NCBI RefSeq assembly: GCF_000614205.1
Contig: NZ_BAKN01000010.1
Location: 1 to 64,000, forward strand
Length of the DNA: 64,000 nucleotides
Direction: 5' to 3'
From: Hoylesella saccharolytica JCM 17484
Lineage (GTDB): Bacteria > Bacteroidota > Bacteroidia > Bacteroidales > Bacteroidaceae
Part shown: positions 1 to 7,571 of the stretch, one piece after another
Position numbering within the stretch: position 1 is the stretch's first letter
Layout of the letters: each line of letters starts with the position of its first letter
Made by a program: the position numbers and the translations under genes
The notes under the pieces: model-generated
What the model was told of the DNA's origin: nothing
The model's input: only the letters and a program-made list of their open reading frames with translations
Database searches by the model: none

Positions 1-59
1 CGAACTCACGTTAAATTAGGGATGAAAGGTGAAGGAATAAGGATAAAAGATAATAGCTA

Positions 60-286
60 ATTTTCGGTATAATGGACACTTGGTAGGCTGGAATGACTAG
101 TCTACTTTTTGTATTTATACGTAGACCACCTTGAAATTGCCTACCACAGTCCTTACAAAGATACATCTGAACAGAACGTCGGTGCCCATTCTTTTTAATA
201 TGTGAGCTGTTGCAAAAGATACAACTTTACGCCAGTTCGGGATAAGGATTGGTGTAACATTTTTTACATTCGGAGACTCCCGACAT
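60..286 (-). pseudogene. Transposase zinc-ribbon fragment (IS1-like), degenerate
   Basis: Translating the minus strand from about position 223 down to 119 gives a clear zinc ribbon: C-x2-C, then an NGH-type stretch, then Y-x-C-x2-C-G-R-Q-F. This is the layout of the DNA-binding N-terminus of IS1-family and related transposases. An in-frame TAA at 227-229 lies directly before it, so the only upstream ATG (286) gives an 18-residue peptide. After residue GGLR the frame runs into AT-rich sequence without transposase similarity and stops near position 10. No catalytic domain and no terminal inverted repeats are visible. I read it as the remnant of an insertion sequence. The family assignment rests on the ribbon alone. 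Confidence 0.5.
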
Positions 287-430
287 GCAATTCGGTCAAC
301 AGTTCAGGTTTCCTATACTTGATGGAGCAACTTTAAGTGGTAAAATACCTCTCCTTTAATTTTTCCAGACAAATCAGCTGCCAAAAGGGAAGATAGCCTA
401 ATTTACTAAAGGGTTTGGATGAGGAGAAAG

Positions 431-958
431 TTAGTCTTCGTCGCGGGTTCGCAGAATAATGCTTGTGGCACCAATCGTGAAGAGAGAGCCGTGCGTAATA
501 ATGCGTCGTTCACGGTCGCACAGTATTTCGTTGTCGACAAAGGTGCCGGTATAACTGGGACCATCACTTAAGATGTACCTCAATTTTCCCTTTTTATCTC
601 GGGTCACATCGATGGCGCAATGCGTAATATCAATGCTAGGATCATTTGTTTCTATCGGACAATTTATTCCGCTTCCTTTCATATAACGGCCGATAGTGTT
701 ACGTCCCATACGCAGCGGAATGATTTGTTTGTAGTGGAAAACATTTTCTATTACCAATAGTGAACCACAATTATTCGGATCGTCGGTAACTTCCGACAAC
801 TCTTCTTTTCTACGATTATGAAGTTTGGATGTTCCTATACGTATGCCAAACTCTTTTCCACAATCGGAACATTGAAAAAACAAGGCTCGGCCTTCTTCAT
901 ATCTTGTTTCATCGAAAGTGATGAAATTATCACATTTGGGACATCTTACTCGCTTCAT
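431..958 (-). CDS. Zinc-ribbon plus FHA domain protein
   Basis: This 175-residue protein starts with a zinc ribbon (CPKC near residues 6-9 and CSDC near 30-33) and ends with a forkhead-associated domain (about residues 70-170) carrying the typical G-R-x-x-I-G-R, DPSI-x-x-x-H and G-T-F-V features. FHA domains bind phosphothreonine peptides, so a role as an adaptor in Ser/Thr phospho-signalling is plausible but not shown. I chose the ATG at 958, which gives MKRVRCPKC, because the longer reading frame to 1018 adds a non-conserved stretch. It lies 38 bp after the HU/SPOR gene on the same strand and is probably cotranscribed with it. No transmembrane segment is visible. Confidence 0.8.
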   Translation of the reverse strand: MKRVRCPKCDNFITFDETRYEEGRALFFQCSDCGKEFGIRIGTSKLHNRRKEELSEVTDDPNNCGSLLVIENVFHYKQIIPLRMGRNTIGRYMKGSGINCPIETNDPSIDITHCAIDVTRDKKGKLRYILSDGPSYTGTFVDNEILCDRERRIITHGSLFTIGATSIILRTRDED

Positions 959-996
959 GTAAAATAAAAAATAAGTTGACTTTACTACACAACACA

Positions 997-2118
997 TCAT
1001 TTGACATGCATAACCCAACTGTCTGCAAAGTTGTCGTTTTCCTGCAATTTTCTCAACGTATCACAAGCCTCTTTCAAGGTTGCAAAGTGTCCGTAAATAA
1101 CTTTTACGCTTTTATTCCTTATCAATACATCGGTGTCGCTATAACCTGCTTCTTGCAATTGCTGCGCAAAAAGAGCTGCATTCTTTTTTGTTACTTTGCT
1201 GGCCAGCACCAAACAATAAAAATCGGCTGATGATTCGGCAGGTGTTTCGTATGAAATACCTTTTGACTCAGCAGTATTCAAGGCTGAGCCTTGTATACCT
1301 TTAGTATTAGTGATATTAATCTTTGAAATACTTTCGCTACCGCCGGTTATCTCCTTCGGCATGACACGCGTAAATAATTCGGTGTCTACCATACTCTTTG
1401 TAACATTACTGATAGTTCCGTTTCTAATAATCGACGGGAACAAAAGAAATATTAACAGAGCGGCACAAGCTGCTATGGCCACACGTTTTGCATAGGTAGG
1501 TATTCGGCTTGTAAACGTATCCTCATCCCAATCAATCTCGGATTCACCTTGTTCATTTGCTTCCTCCACATCTATCGAACTAGAAGAAACAGCAGGAGGT
1601 TCAGTATTGTTTGCTCCTTCCGTCACAGGTGACGCACTCATTTCAAAGGGATAAGCTACCGCTTTATCTTCTTTTTCAATATAAGATGAGATATCACCGG
1701 CATAGGATGAAACATCCAATACATTTAATCCATATAAACTCGGTGTAAGAACTCCCGCCGGAGAAGGTTCGAAAGTGTAGTACCCCTCATTCGTATTATA
1801 TAATGTGCCCAATCCATTTAGCTCATACTGCCCCTCGTTTTTGAGATGTTGCTTTAACTCTTCCACTTCTTCGGCAATGCGAGCAACGGCCTCCGGATAA
1901 CTTATATCATAAACTTCTACATACGATTGAGCTAAAAGAGAATCGTTCAATTGCAAATGGTGATTGAATCCCAACGTACGGGATGGCGGTAAAAATCTTT
2001 TATTTTCGCCGTCATATACTGCCGCTACATGATGCGTCATAAACCCTCCGAAATCAGGAATGATAACGCAATCATTATTCAGTAATAGAATTTCTATATG
2101 TCTATCTAACTCTATCAC
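997..2118 (-). CDS. HU-CCDC81 and SPOR domain protein
   Basis: This is a 373-residue protein if it starts at the GTG at 2118. Two HU-like (CCDC81-type) modules fill about residues 1-130, beginning IELDRHIEILL and containing the GGFMTHH motif. An acidic linker follows, then one transmembrane helix (near residues 215-235), then a C-terminal SPOR domain over the last 75 residues. SPOR domains bind denuded peptidoglycan glycans, usually at the septum, so the protein should tether a cytoplasmic HU-like module to the cell wall. An ATG at 2169 is in frame, but a near-perfect promoter occupies 2124-2154 and similar proteins begin at the IELDRH motif. That favours GTG 2118 with almost no leader. Confidence 0.8.
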   Translation of the reverse strand: MIELDRHIEILLLNNDCVIIPDFGGFMTHHVAAVYDGENKRFLPPSRTLGFNHHLQLNDSLLAQSYVEVYDISYPEAVARIAEEVEELKQHLKNEGQYELNGLGTLYNTNEGYYTFEPSPAGVLTPSLYGLNVLDVSSYAGDISSYIEKEDKAVAYPFEMSASPVTEGANNTEPPAVSSSSIDVEEANEQGESEIDWDEDTFTSRIPTYAKRVAIAACAALLIFLLFPSIIRNGTISNVTKSMVDTELFTRVMPKEITGGSESISKINITNTKGIQGSALNTAESKGISYETPAESSADFYCLVLASKVTKKNAALFAQQLQEAGYSDTDVLIRNKSVKVIYGHFATLKEACDTLRKLQENDNFADSWVMHVK

Positions 2119-2123
2119 AAATG

Positions 2124-2154
2124 CAAAGTTAATATATTTCGAACTAAATACAAA
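2124..2154 (-). promoter_or_regulatory. Bacteroidetes promoter for the HU/SPOR gene
   Basis: On the minus strand TTTG (2154-2151) and TAACTTTG (2131-2124) are separated by 19 bp, matching the Bacteroides -33/-7 consensus. Transcription would begin close to 2118, at the GTG itself, so the message would be leaderless or nearly so. Confidence 0.65.
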
Positions 2155-2182
2155 TAAGTAAAAGGCCATTCATCAAACAGAA

Positions 2183-2211
2183 AGAGGAAAGTTCGATAGT
2201 GACTTTCCTCT
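2183..2211 (-). terminator. Terminator hairpin after rng
   Basis: A 10-bp stem AGAGGAAAGT / ACTTTCCTCT with a 9-nt loop lies 14 bp beyond the rng stop codon. The run after the stem is T-rich but interrupted. It separates rng from the independently promoted HU/SPOR gene. Confidence 0.6.
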
Positions 2212-2224
2212 CTTTGTTTAGTTT

Positions 2225-3799
2225 CTATTTTGTTTCAATTTCTTCTTTCATATCAATAAACTGCTTCTCACGGTCATAAAACTCATATTGTAAGAAAGCG
2301 AGTTTTTGAGAAGAAACGATATGTACACCCAATCCGTACTTCAATTGCCATTTACGTCGAAGCGAAAACAGCCCCCGGTCAATATAGGCAGCAACGTAAG
2401 GATGTACGTGCAAATAGAATTTCTTGATACCAATTTTATTAACCAGACGGTCAATTTTTCTCTCAAGCTGATCTGTAAACAGAATGCTGGATTTTATTTT
2501 TCCTTTCCCAAAGCATGTAGGACAAGTCTCTTCAACACTTACATCCATTGCCGGGCGAACCCTTTGTCGAGTAATCTGCATCAAACCAAACTTACTCAAC
2601 GGTAGAATGTTATGTCTGGCACGGTCGCTTTGCATATTCTTACACATCCGTTCGTATAACATTTGACGGTCTTCTGCAAGATTCATATCGATGAAATCTA
2701 CTACAATAATTCCACCCATATCTCTTAGACGCAATTGTCTTGCCAGCTCATCCGCAGCCCCCAGGTTGACATCTAAGGCATTCGCCTCTTGTCCTTTTTC
2801 CGATCGGATGCGGTTACCGCTGTTAACATCTACCACATGCAATGCCTCAGTGTGCTCAATAATGAGATATGCACCATGCTTATAATTTACGGCTTTTCCA
2901 AAACTCGACTTAATTTGTTTGGTAATGTTGAAGTTGTCAAAAATGGGCACTTTCCCATCGTATAATTTCACTATGTTCACCTTATCTGGTGCAATCATCG
3001 ACACATAGTGCTTTACTTCTTTAAAGACATCTTCGTCATTAACGTAAATATTTTCATAAGTCGGGTTGAATAAATCACGAAGCAAAGCTACAGCTCTTCC
3101 TGTTTCCTCAAATACCAATTGAGGCCTTTTCTGTGTTTTCTGCACTTTTTCAAGAGCATTTTCCCAACATGCTGTCAGTGTTTTCAGTTCAGCGTCCAAT
3201 TCTGCCACCCTTTTTCCTTCGGCAACAGTTCTGACAATAACACCACAATTCTTGGGTTTAATACTATGAATAAGCTGCTTGAGCCTTGCTCGCTCTTCAC
3301 CGCTTTTAATTTTAGAAGAGACAGAAACCTTATCATTAAACGGTATCAAAATTAAGTATCTACCCGCAAAAGACAACTCGCATGTAAGGCGCGGACCTTT
3401 TGTTGAAATGGGTTCTTTTACTATTTGAACCAAAACTTCCTGCCCTACCGATAGCGTATTTTGTACACTACCATCTTTCTTAAGGTCGGGTAATCGTGAA
3501 GCTTTAGCGAAAGGATAAAGTTTTTTTCTGTCACTTTGTACCTGTTTCAGATACTTGGCGTATGAGTCAAATTGACTTCCTAAGTCTAGATAATGAAGAA
3601 AAGCATCGCGTTCAAAACCTACGTCTACAAAACTTGCATTCAGTCCAGGCATCAGTTTCTTAACCTTTGCCACATAAACGTTTCCAACAGAAAACGAAAC
3701 CTCTCGCGGTTCGTTCTGATACTCTACCAGTTTTTTATCTTCCAGCAGGGCAATCGAGATTTCTTTCTGTTGAACATCAATTACAACTTCGCTGGTCAT
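2225..3799 (-). CDS. rng: Ribonuclease G (RNase E/G family)
   Basis: This 524-residue protein has the RNase E/G layout. An S1 domain lies near residues 35-120 (SVGNVYVAKVKK, FVDVG), followed by the catalytic region with VVDFIDM near residue 365, which holds the Mg-binding aspartate. The zinc-link CPTC sits near residue 430. There is no long C-terminal scaffold, so it is RNase G-like: a single-strand endonuclease for rRNA 5' maturation and mRNA turnover. It follows the small basic protein gene and HU on the same strand, an arrangement common in Bacteroidales. The start MTSEVVIDV fits the family. Confidence 0.92.
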   Translation of the reverse strand: MTSEVVIDVQQKEISIALLEDKKLVEYQNEPREVSFSVGNVYVAKVKKLMPGLNASFVDVGFERDAFLHYLDLGSQFDSYAKYLKQVQSDRKKLYPFAKASRLPDLKKDGSVQNTLSVGQEVLVQIVKEPISTKGPRLTCELSFAGRYLILIPFNDKVSVSSKIKSGEERARLKQLIHSIKPKNCGVIVRTVAEGKRVAELDAELKTLTACWENALEKVQKTQKRPQLVFEETGRAVALLRDLFNPTYENIYVNDEDVFKEVKHYVSMIAPDKVNIVKLYDGKVPIFDNFNITKQIKSSFGKAVNYKHGAYLIIEHTEALHVVDVNSGNRIRSEKGQEANALDVNLGAADELARQLRLRDMGGIIVVDFIDMNLAEDRQMLYERMCKNMQSDRARHNILPLSKFGLMQITRQRVRPAMDVSVEETCPTCFGKGKIKSSILFTDQLERKIDRLVNKIGIKKFYLHVHPYVAAYIDRGLFSLRRKWQLKYGLGVHIVSSQKLAFLQYEFYDREKQFIDMKEEIETK

Positions 3800-3839
3800 C
3801 TCTTATTTTTCTAAATACTTAGTTAAATAAAAGGGTAAA

Positions 3840-3866
3840 TCAATATGTCCTCAACGGATATATTGA
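3840..3866 (-). other. Hairpin between small basic gene and rng
   Basis: TCAATATGTCC and GGATATATTGA can pair over 11 positions (one G-T) around a 5-nt loop. There is no T-run, so it may be an mRNA processing or stability structure ahead of rng rather than a terminator. Confidence 0.35.
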
Positions 3867-3907
3867 CATACCCCTCTGTCAAGAATAAACTTTATAACAA
3901 GCCTTGC

Positions 3908-3997
3908 TTATTTGCTCTTATGTCTATTCTTTCTTAATCTCTTCTTACGCTTGTGGGTAGCCATCTTATGGCCTTTTCTTTTTTTTCCGCTTGGCAT
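3908..3997 (-). CDS. AURKAIP1/COX24-domain small basic protein (29 aa)
   Basis: This very short frame reads MPSGKKRKGHKMATHKRKKR and then nine more residues, mostly K, R, N and H. It matches the tiny AURKAIP1/COX24-domain proteins annotated throughout Bacteroidetes, which resemble mitochondrial ribosomal protein mS38 and mycobacterial bS22. The extreme basicity fits an rRNA-binding ribosomal protein. It sits between HU and rng on the same strand, as in other Bacteroidales. A ribosomal role is inferred from family resemblance only. Its length and composition make it easy for automatic gene callers to miss. Confidence 0.8.
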   Translation of the reverse strand: MPSGKKRKGHKMATHKRKKRLRKNRHKSK

Positions 3998-4053
3998 AGC
4001 TATAAATTTATTTTATATGTTATTATTATATGGATATTCCTCTACCGACTGCC

Positions 4054-4343
4054 TTAAGTTCTATCGTTGCCTCTCATTTGCTCTACAAAGCTTTTGGCTG
4101 GTTTAAAACAAGGCAAATCGTGCGCAGCATAGTAATCGTAGTGTTCTTTGTAATATTACGTGCGGTCTTCTCGGCGCGATGTTTGATGATAAAACTACCA
4201 AAGCCACGCAGGTAAACATTCTCTTTGTTATCAAGCAAACTGCCTTTGATAATCTCCATAAAACTTTCAATGGTTACTGAAATGTCTTTCTTTTGTAACC
4301 CCGTCTGGACGGCAATTTCACTAATAATATCAGCTTTTGTCAT
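4054..4343 (-). CDS. HU family DNA-binding protein (frame broken by a 1-bp indel)
   Basis: The first 69 residues (MTKADIISEIAVQTG to RAEKTARNITKNTTIT) are a typical HU/IHF protein, with the DNA-binding arm sequence around RGFGSF and the TARN segment. The frame then fails near 4129. Adding one base there restores AHDLPCFKPAKSF, the conserved HU C-terminus, and the reading runs to a TAA at 4054-4056. The corrected protein is 96 residues, normal for the family. As read, the gene ends early at 4083 with an unrelated tail. HU compacts DNA and is generally important, so a sequencing error is the favoured explanation. Confidence 0.85.
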
Positions 4344-4398
4344 TATTAATACTTATAATTATTATTATACATTTTAGATTTCCTACTTTAAAGGTCTG

Positions 4399-4406
4399 CA
4401 AATATA
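4399..4406 (-). promoter_or_regulatory. -7 box upstream of HU
   Basis: The minus strand reads TATATTTG, matching TAnnTTTG, about 55 bp upstream of the HU ATG. No convincing -33 TTTG is visible. Confidence 0.4.
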
Positions 4407-4518
4407 CTATCTTTTTAGCTGATTAGAAAATTTATTCTATATTTTTTCCGTTTTATACCTAATTTTAATTCAGCCGAATTACCTAATTTTCAATGAATTA
4501 GAAATTCATAATACGCTA

Positions 4519-4550
4519 AAAGGCCAGCACACTTGTATATGCTGGCCTTT
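4519..4550 (-). terminator. Terminator after tRNA-Arg
   Basis: A perfect 11-bp stem, AAAGGCCAGCA / TGCTGGCCTTT, with a 10-nt loop lies 8 bp past the 3' end of the tRNA. It is the strongest hairpin in this gap and should end the tRNA transcript; it could also act on the other strand. Confidence 0.75.
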
Positions 4551-4558
4551 ATCATTTG

Positions 4559-4632
4559 TGATTCCGGCGGGATTCAAACCCACAACCTTCTGATCCGTAG
4601 TCAGATGCTCTATTCAGTTGAGCTACGGAACC
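4559..4632 (-). tRNA. tRNA-Arg (anticodon ACG)
   Basis: Read on the minus strand, GGTTCCG at the 5' end pairs with CGGAATC at the 3' end (one G-U). The D arm contains AGCTCAACTGAATAGAGC, the anticodon stem TCTGA/TCAGA encloses the loop CTACGGA with anticodon ACG, and the T arm has GGTTTGAATCC. The discriminator base is A and CCA is not encoded. The gene is 74 nt. ACG would normally be deaminated to ICG and read CGU, CGC and CGA. Confidence 0.95.
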
Positions 4633-4713
4633 CAAACGCTGAATTGCGTGTGCAAAAGTAATGAGTTTTTTCTATCCCGCCAAATTTCCCGAGATCTTTT
4701 TTATAAAAAAGTT

Positions 4714-6801
4714 TTATCTCTTTTTATTTTTCTTCTCAGAAGTTTTCTTATTAATCAAATCCACAGAGCGTTTTAAGAAAGCATCAAGCGCGGCACCTTT
4801 TAACATTCCGTTCTGCAATAAGGCAAGGTCTATTAACTGATGAACGATGTCGTCTCCTTTGGCATAATCAGTCAATATCTGCTGCTTTTTATTGCGCTGT
4901 TCAGTTAATGATGCCTCTGTCTTTTCCAATTCGGCTTTTTCTTCACTTGTTACCTCTTCGGGCTTTTTCCCATTTTGAGTCTGTCTCAAAGCTGCAAGCC
5001 GAGCTTCCAAACCTTTTATCTCGCTGTTTATGGGTTTTAATTGTGAGTCTGTTACAGACTTACAAGTGCTTAAAACATCTTTCAACAGGGCATGTTCACT
5101 ATTCAATACCATGCTATATGCATCGGGCATTTGTGCATAGAAACTCATACCGGCTTGAAAACGGCTCATATCTTTCATGCGGCGCATATACTCGCTCTGA
5201 GTAATAAGAATGGGTTGCGCATCTTTTCCTAACGGTTGTACCTCTGTATTAAATTCTATTTTGTCGAGATGAGGTAGTTGTGAACGGAATACTTGCGATA
5301 AATTCTCACGGTCGATATCGCTCAAACTGTCTTTCAACGCATCTTCTTTTTGAATCAATCGTTCAACGATATCGCTGTCTACTCGTGTAAAACGACTCTT
5401 CTCAAACTTTTGCTCCAGCATCGAAACCACAGGAACATCCAACTGTCCTTCAAGCTCCAGCACGCTGTAGCCTTTATTTTTTGCCGTTTCTATATACGAG
5501 TATTGTTCTTCTTTATCATTTGTATAGAGATAAACCAGCTGTCCATCTTTGTCCGTCTGATTATCTTTTATCAACGTTTTATACTCTTCATAAGTAAAAT
5601 ATTTGCCCTCTGTATCTTTCAATAAAGCAAAATCTTTGGCTCTGTCGTAGAAATCTTCTTGCGACAACATACCATAATTAATAAAGAGTTTCAGGTCGTC
5701 CCACTTCTCTTCAAAGTTTTTCCGGTCTTCTTTGAATAAAGCTTGTAAGCGGTCTGCCACTTTCTTCGTAATGTAAGTAGATATCTTCTTAACATCGGCA
5801 TCGCTTTGTAAGTAGCTTCTACTAACGTTCAACGGGATATCGGGCGAATCGATTACACCGTGCAATAACGTAAGGAATTCGGGCACAATACCATCAACCT
5901 GATCGGTAACAAATACCTGATTGCTATAAAGTTGCACCTTATTACGTTGCAATTCGATGTTCGAGTGAATACGTGGGAAGTAAAGAATACCCGTAAGATG
6001 AAAAGGATAATCTACATTAAGGTGTATCCAGAACAGCGGTTCGTCCTGCATGGGGTAGAGCGTACGATAAAAACTTTTATAGTCTTCATCTTTTAATGTG
6101 CTGGGTGTTTTGGTCCATAGCGGCTCTACATTATTAATAATATTGTCTTCTTCAGTGTCAACCTGCTTTCCATCTTTCCATCCCTGTTTTTTACCGAAGA
6201 CAATGGGGATAGGTAAAAACTTACAATACTTGTTCAGAAGTTCTGCAATTTTGTCTTTCTCTAAAAACTCTTTGCAGTCGTCATCGATATAAAGCACGAT
6301 GTCAGAACCACGATCGGCTTTTTCTACATCTTCTATTTCGTATGCCGGCGAACCATCACAGCTCCATTTTACAGCCTGCGAACCATCTTTATAGCTACGT
6401 GTTACAATTTCTACTTTCTTGCTCACCATAAACGAAGAGTAGAAGCCTAAGCCAAAGTGTCCGATGATAGCATTGGCATTATCCTTATATTTGTCGAGGA
6501 AATCGCTCACACCCGAGAAAGCAATCTGATTGATGTAGCGGTCTATCTCCTCTGCAGTCATGCCCACTCCCCTATCGCTAATGGTTAGGGTACCTTTGTC
6601 TTTATTCAATGTTACGCGCACAGACAAGTCGCCCAAGTCGCCTTTAAAGTCTCCACGTTCAGCATAAGTTTTCAGCTTTTGCGTTGCATCTACAGCGTTT
6701 GAAATCAATTCGCGCAGAAAGATTTCGTGATCGGAATAGAGAAATTTTTTAATTACGGGGAAAATGTTCTCTGTAGTAACCCCAATATTTCCTTTTTGCA
6801 T
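4714..6801 (-). CDS. htpG: Molecular chaperone HtpG (Hsp90)
   Basis: This 695-residue protein has the GHKL ATPase fold at the N-terminus: LRELISNAVDA near residue 30, DRGVGM near 77, and GHFGLGFYS near 115. The middle domain contains the client and ATP-contact region with NVSRSYLQSD. A helical C-terminal dimerisation domain ends in a basic tail rich in K. Hsp90 of this type is a cytosolic ATP-dependent chaperone induced by stress. It stands alone on the minus strand between the tRNA and a long intergenic region. I see no close match to the Bacteroidetes promoter consensus directly upstream. Confidence 0.96.
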   Translation of the reverse strand: MQKGNIGVTTENIFPVIKKFLYSDHEIFLRELISNAVDATQKLKTYAERGDFKGDLGDLSVRVTLNKDKGTLTISDRGVGMTAEEIDRYINQIAFSGVSDFLDKYKDNANAIIGHFGLGFYSSFMVSKKVEIVTRSYKDGSQAVKWSCDGSPAYEIEDVEKADRGSDIVLYIDDDCKEFLEKDKIAELLNKYCKFLPIPIVFGKKQGWKDGKQVDTEEDNIINNVEPLWTKTPSTLKDEDYKSFYRTLYPMQDEPLFWIHLNVDYPFHLTGILYFPRIHSNIELQRNKVQLYSNQVFVTDQVDGIVPEFLTLLHGVIDSPDIPLNVSRSYLQSDADVKKISTYITKKVADRLQALFKEDRKNFEEKWDDLKLFINYGMLSQEDFYDRAKDFALLKDTEGKYFTYEEYKTLIKDNQTDKDGQLVYLYTNDKEEQYSYIETAKNKGYSVLELEGQLDVPVVSMLEQKFEKSRFTRVDSDIVERLIQKEDALKDSLSDIDRENLSQVFRSQLPHLDKIEFNTEVQPLGKDAQPILITQSEYMRRMKDMSRFQAGMSFYAQMPDAYSMVLNSEHALLKDVLSTCKSVTDSQLKPINSEIKGLEARLAALRQTQNGKKPEEVTSEEKAELEKTEASLTEQRNKKQQILTDYAKGDDIVHQLIDLALLQNGMLKGAALDAFLKRSVDLINKKTSEKKNKKR

Positions 6802-7092
6802 ATATGATATATTTAAAAATTATACTTGTTGTCGAACTAATTACAAACACCGTGCCACTTTCATATAAAACCGCACCTAAAGCAATAATTGGTTTAAAAT
6901 CATTTTCATTTCTTACTGTTTAGAATGTAAAATAGTAAACAAACCTTAATTATTCAATTCTATTTTAACACGTTCTATCTGCTCAAAAGAGAAAAACATG
7001 AGGTCAAATTTTGCTACATGAAGATTACAAAACAACGATTAAAAACCTAAAATCAAATGAAAAATTAAGTTTTTATCTTCATTTTCGTTTCT

Positions 7093-7180
7093 AAAAGCTA
7101 TGGTCTTGCGAGTTAAAAGCATAGCTTTTTGCACCTGAAAGCATAGGTTTTGTAACTCAAAACCTATGCTTTTGCAAGGT
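7093..7180 (+). repeat. 22-bp phased repeat array, element copy A
   Basis: Four consecutive 22-bp units start at 7093, 7115, 7137 and 7159. Their cores are AAAAGCTATGGTCTT, AAAAGCATAGCTTTT, GAAAGCATAGGTTTT and AAAACCTATGCTTTT, each followed by a 7-nt spacer. Units 3 and 4 are mutual reverse complements and could form a perfect 14-bp hairpin with a 7-nt loop. The period is not a multiple of three and no frame is conserved, so the array is non-coding. It resembles copies B (20.2 kb) and C (46.7 kb). The bounding repeat of those copies is only weakly recognisable here, near 7002-7013, so this copy looks older or partial. Confidence 0.8.
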
Positions 7181-7515
7181 AAGACCTGACTAAATACCAT
7201 CCGAAAATATAGCTTTCGGATATAAAGAGCTATGTATCAGTGGCTTATAAAAGCAGAAAGAAAAGTACGAAATACTTCGATATTCGGCGTAGACTAAAAA
7301 ATATTTTGAAATATGCGAGTATTGAATGGTTTTAATGTTCTCATTCTTAACAATCCGACTCTTTTTTGTTAATTATTGCTTTTCGCTTCTTTTTGCTCCC
7401 TACCCCATATATAAAGACAAAACCCAAGTAAAATGACAGAGATTTGACAATAATAAAAACATCTAAGAAAACTCTTTTTTATAACTTAGGTTACAACAAA
7501 ACCGATTTTAATCAT

Positions 7516-7523
7516 TATCTTTG
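7516..7523 (+). promoter_or_regulatory. -7 box of the phosphohexomutase gene
   Basis: TATCTTTG fits TAnnTTTG and would give a leader of about 43 nt before the ATG at 7572. The -33 region is not a clear TTTG. Confidence 0.5.
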
Positions 7524-7571
7524 CGTTATTGATAAATAAACAATAAGACATTAATTTAATTATATACGATA

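Larger units (their letters stand above)
6802..7571. other. 770-bp divergent intergenic region between htpG and the mutase
   Basis: This AT-rich stretch has no supportable gene. It contains the 22-bp repeat array at 7093-7180, a tail similar to that of the other two repeat elements (around 7295-7325), and a -7 box at 7516-7523. The roughly 290 bp next to htpG shows no recognisable structure to me. Confidence 0.6.

Noticed and set aside
7093..7180. Array of tandem promoters
   Set aside because: The cores end in TAGCTTTT or similar, close to TAnnTTTG, but they lack the final G in most units and a matching TTTG 19-21 bp upstream. The resemblance is kept only as a thought.
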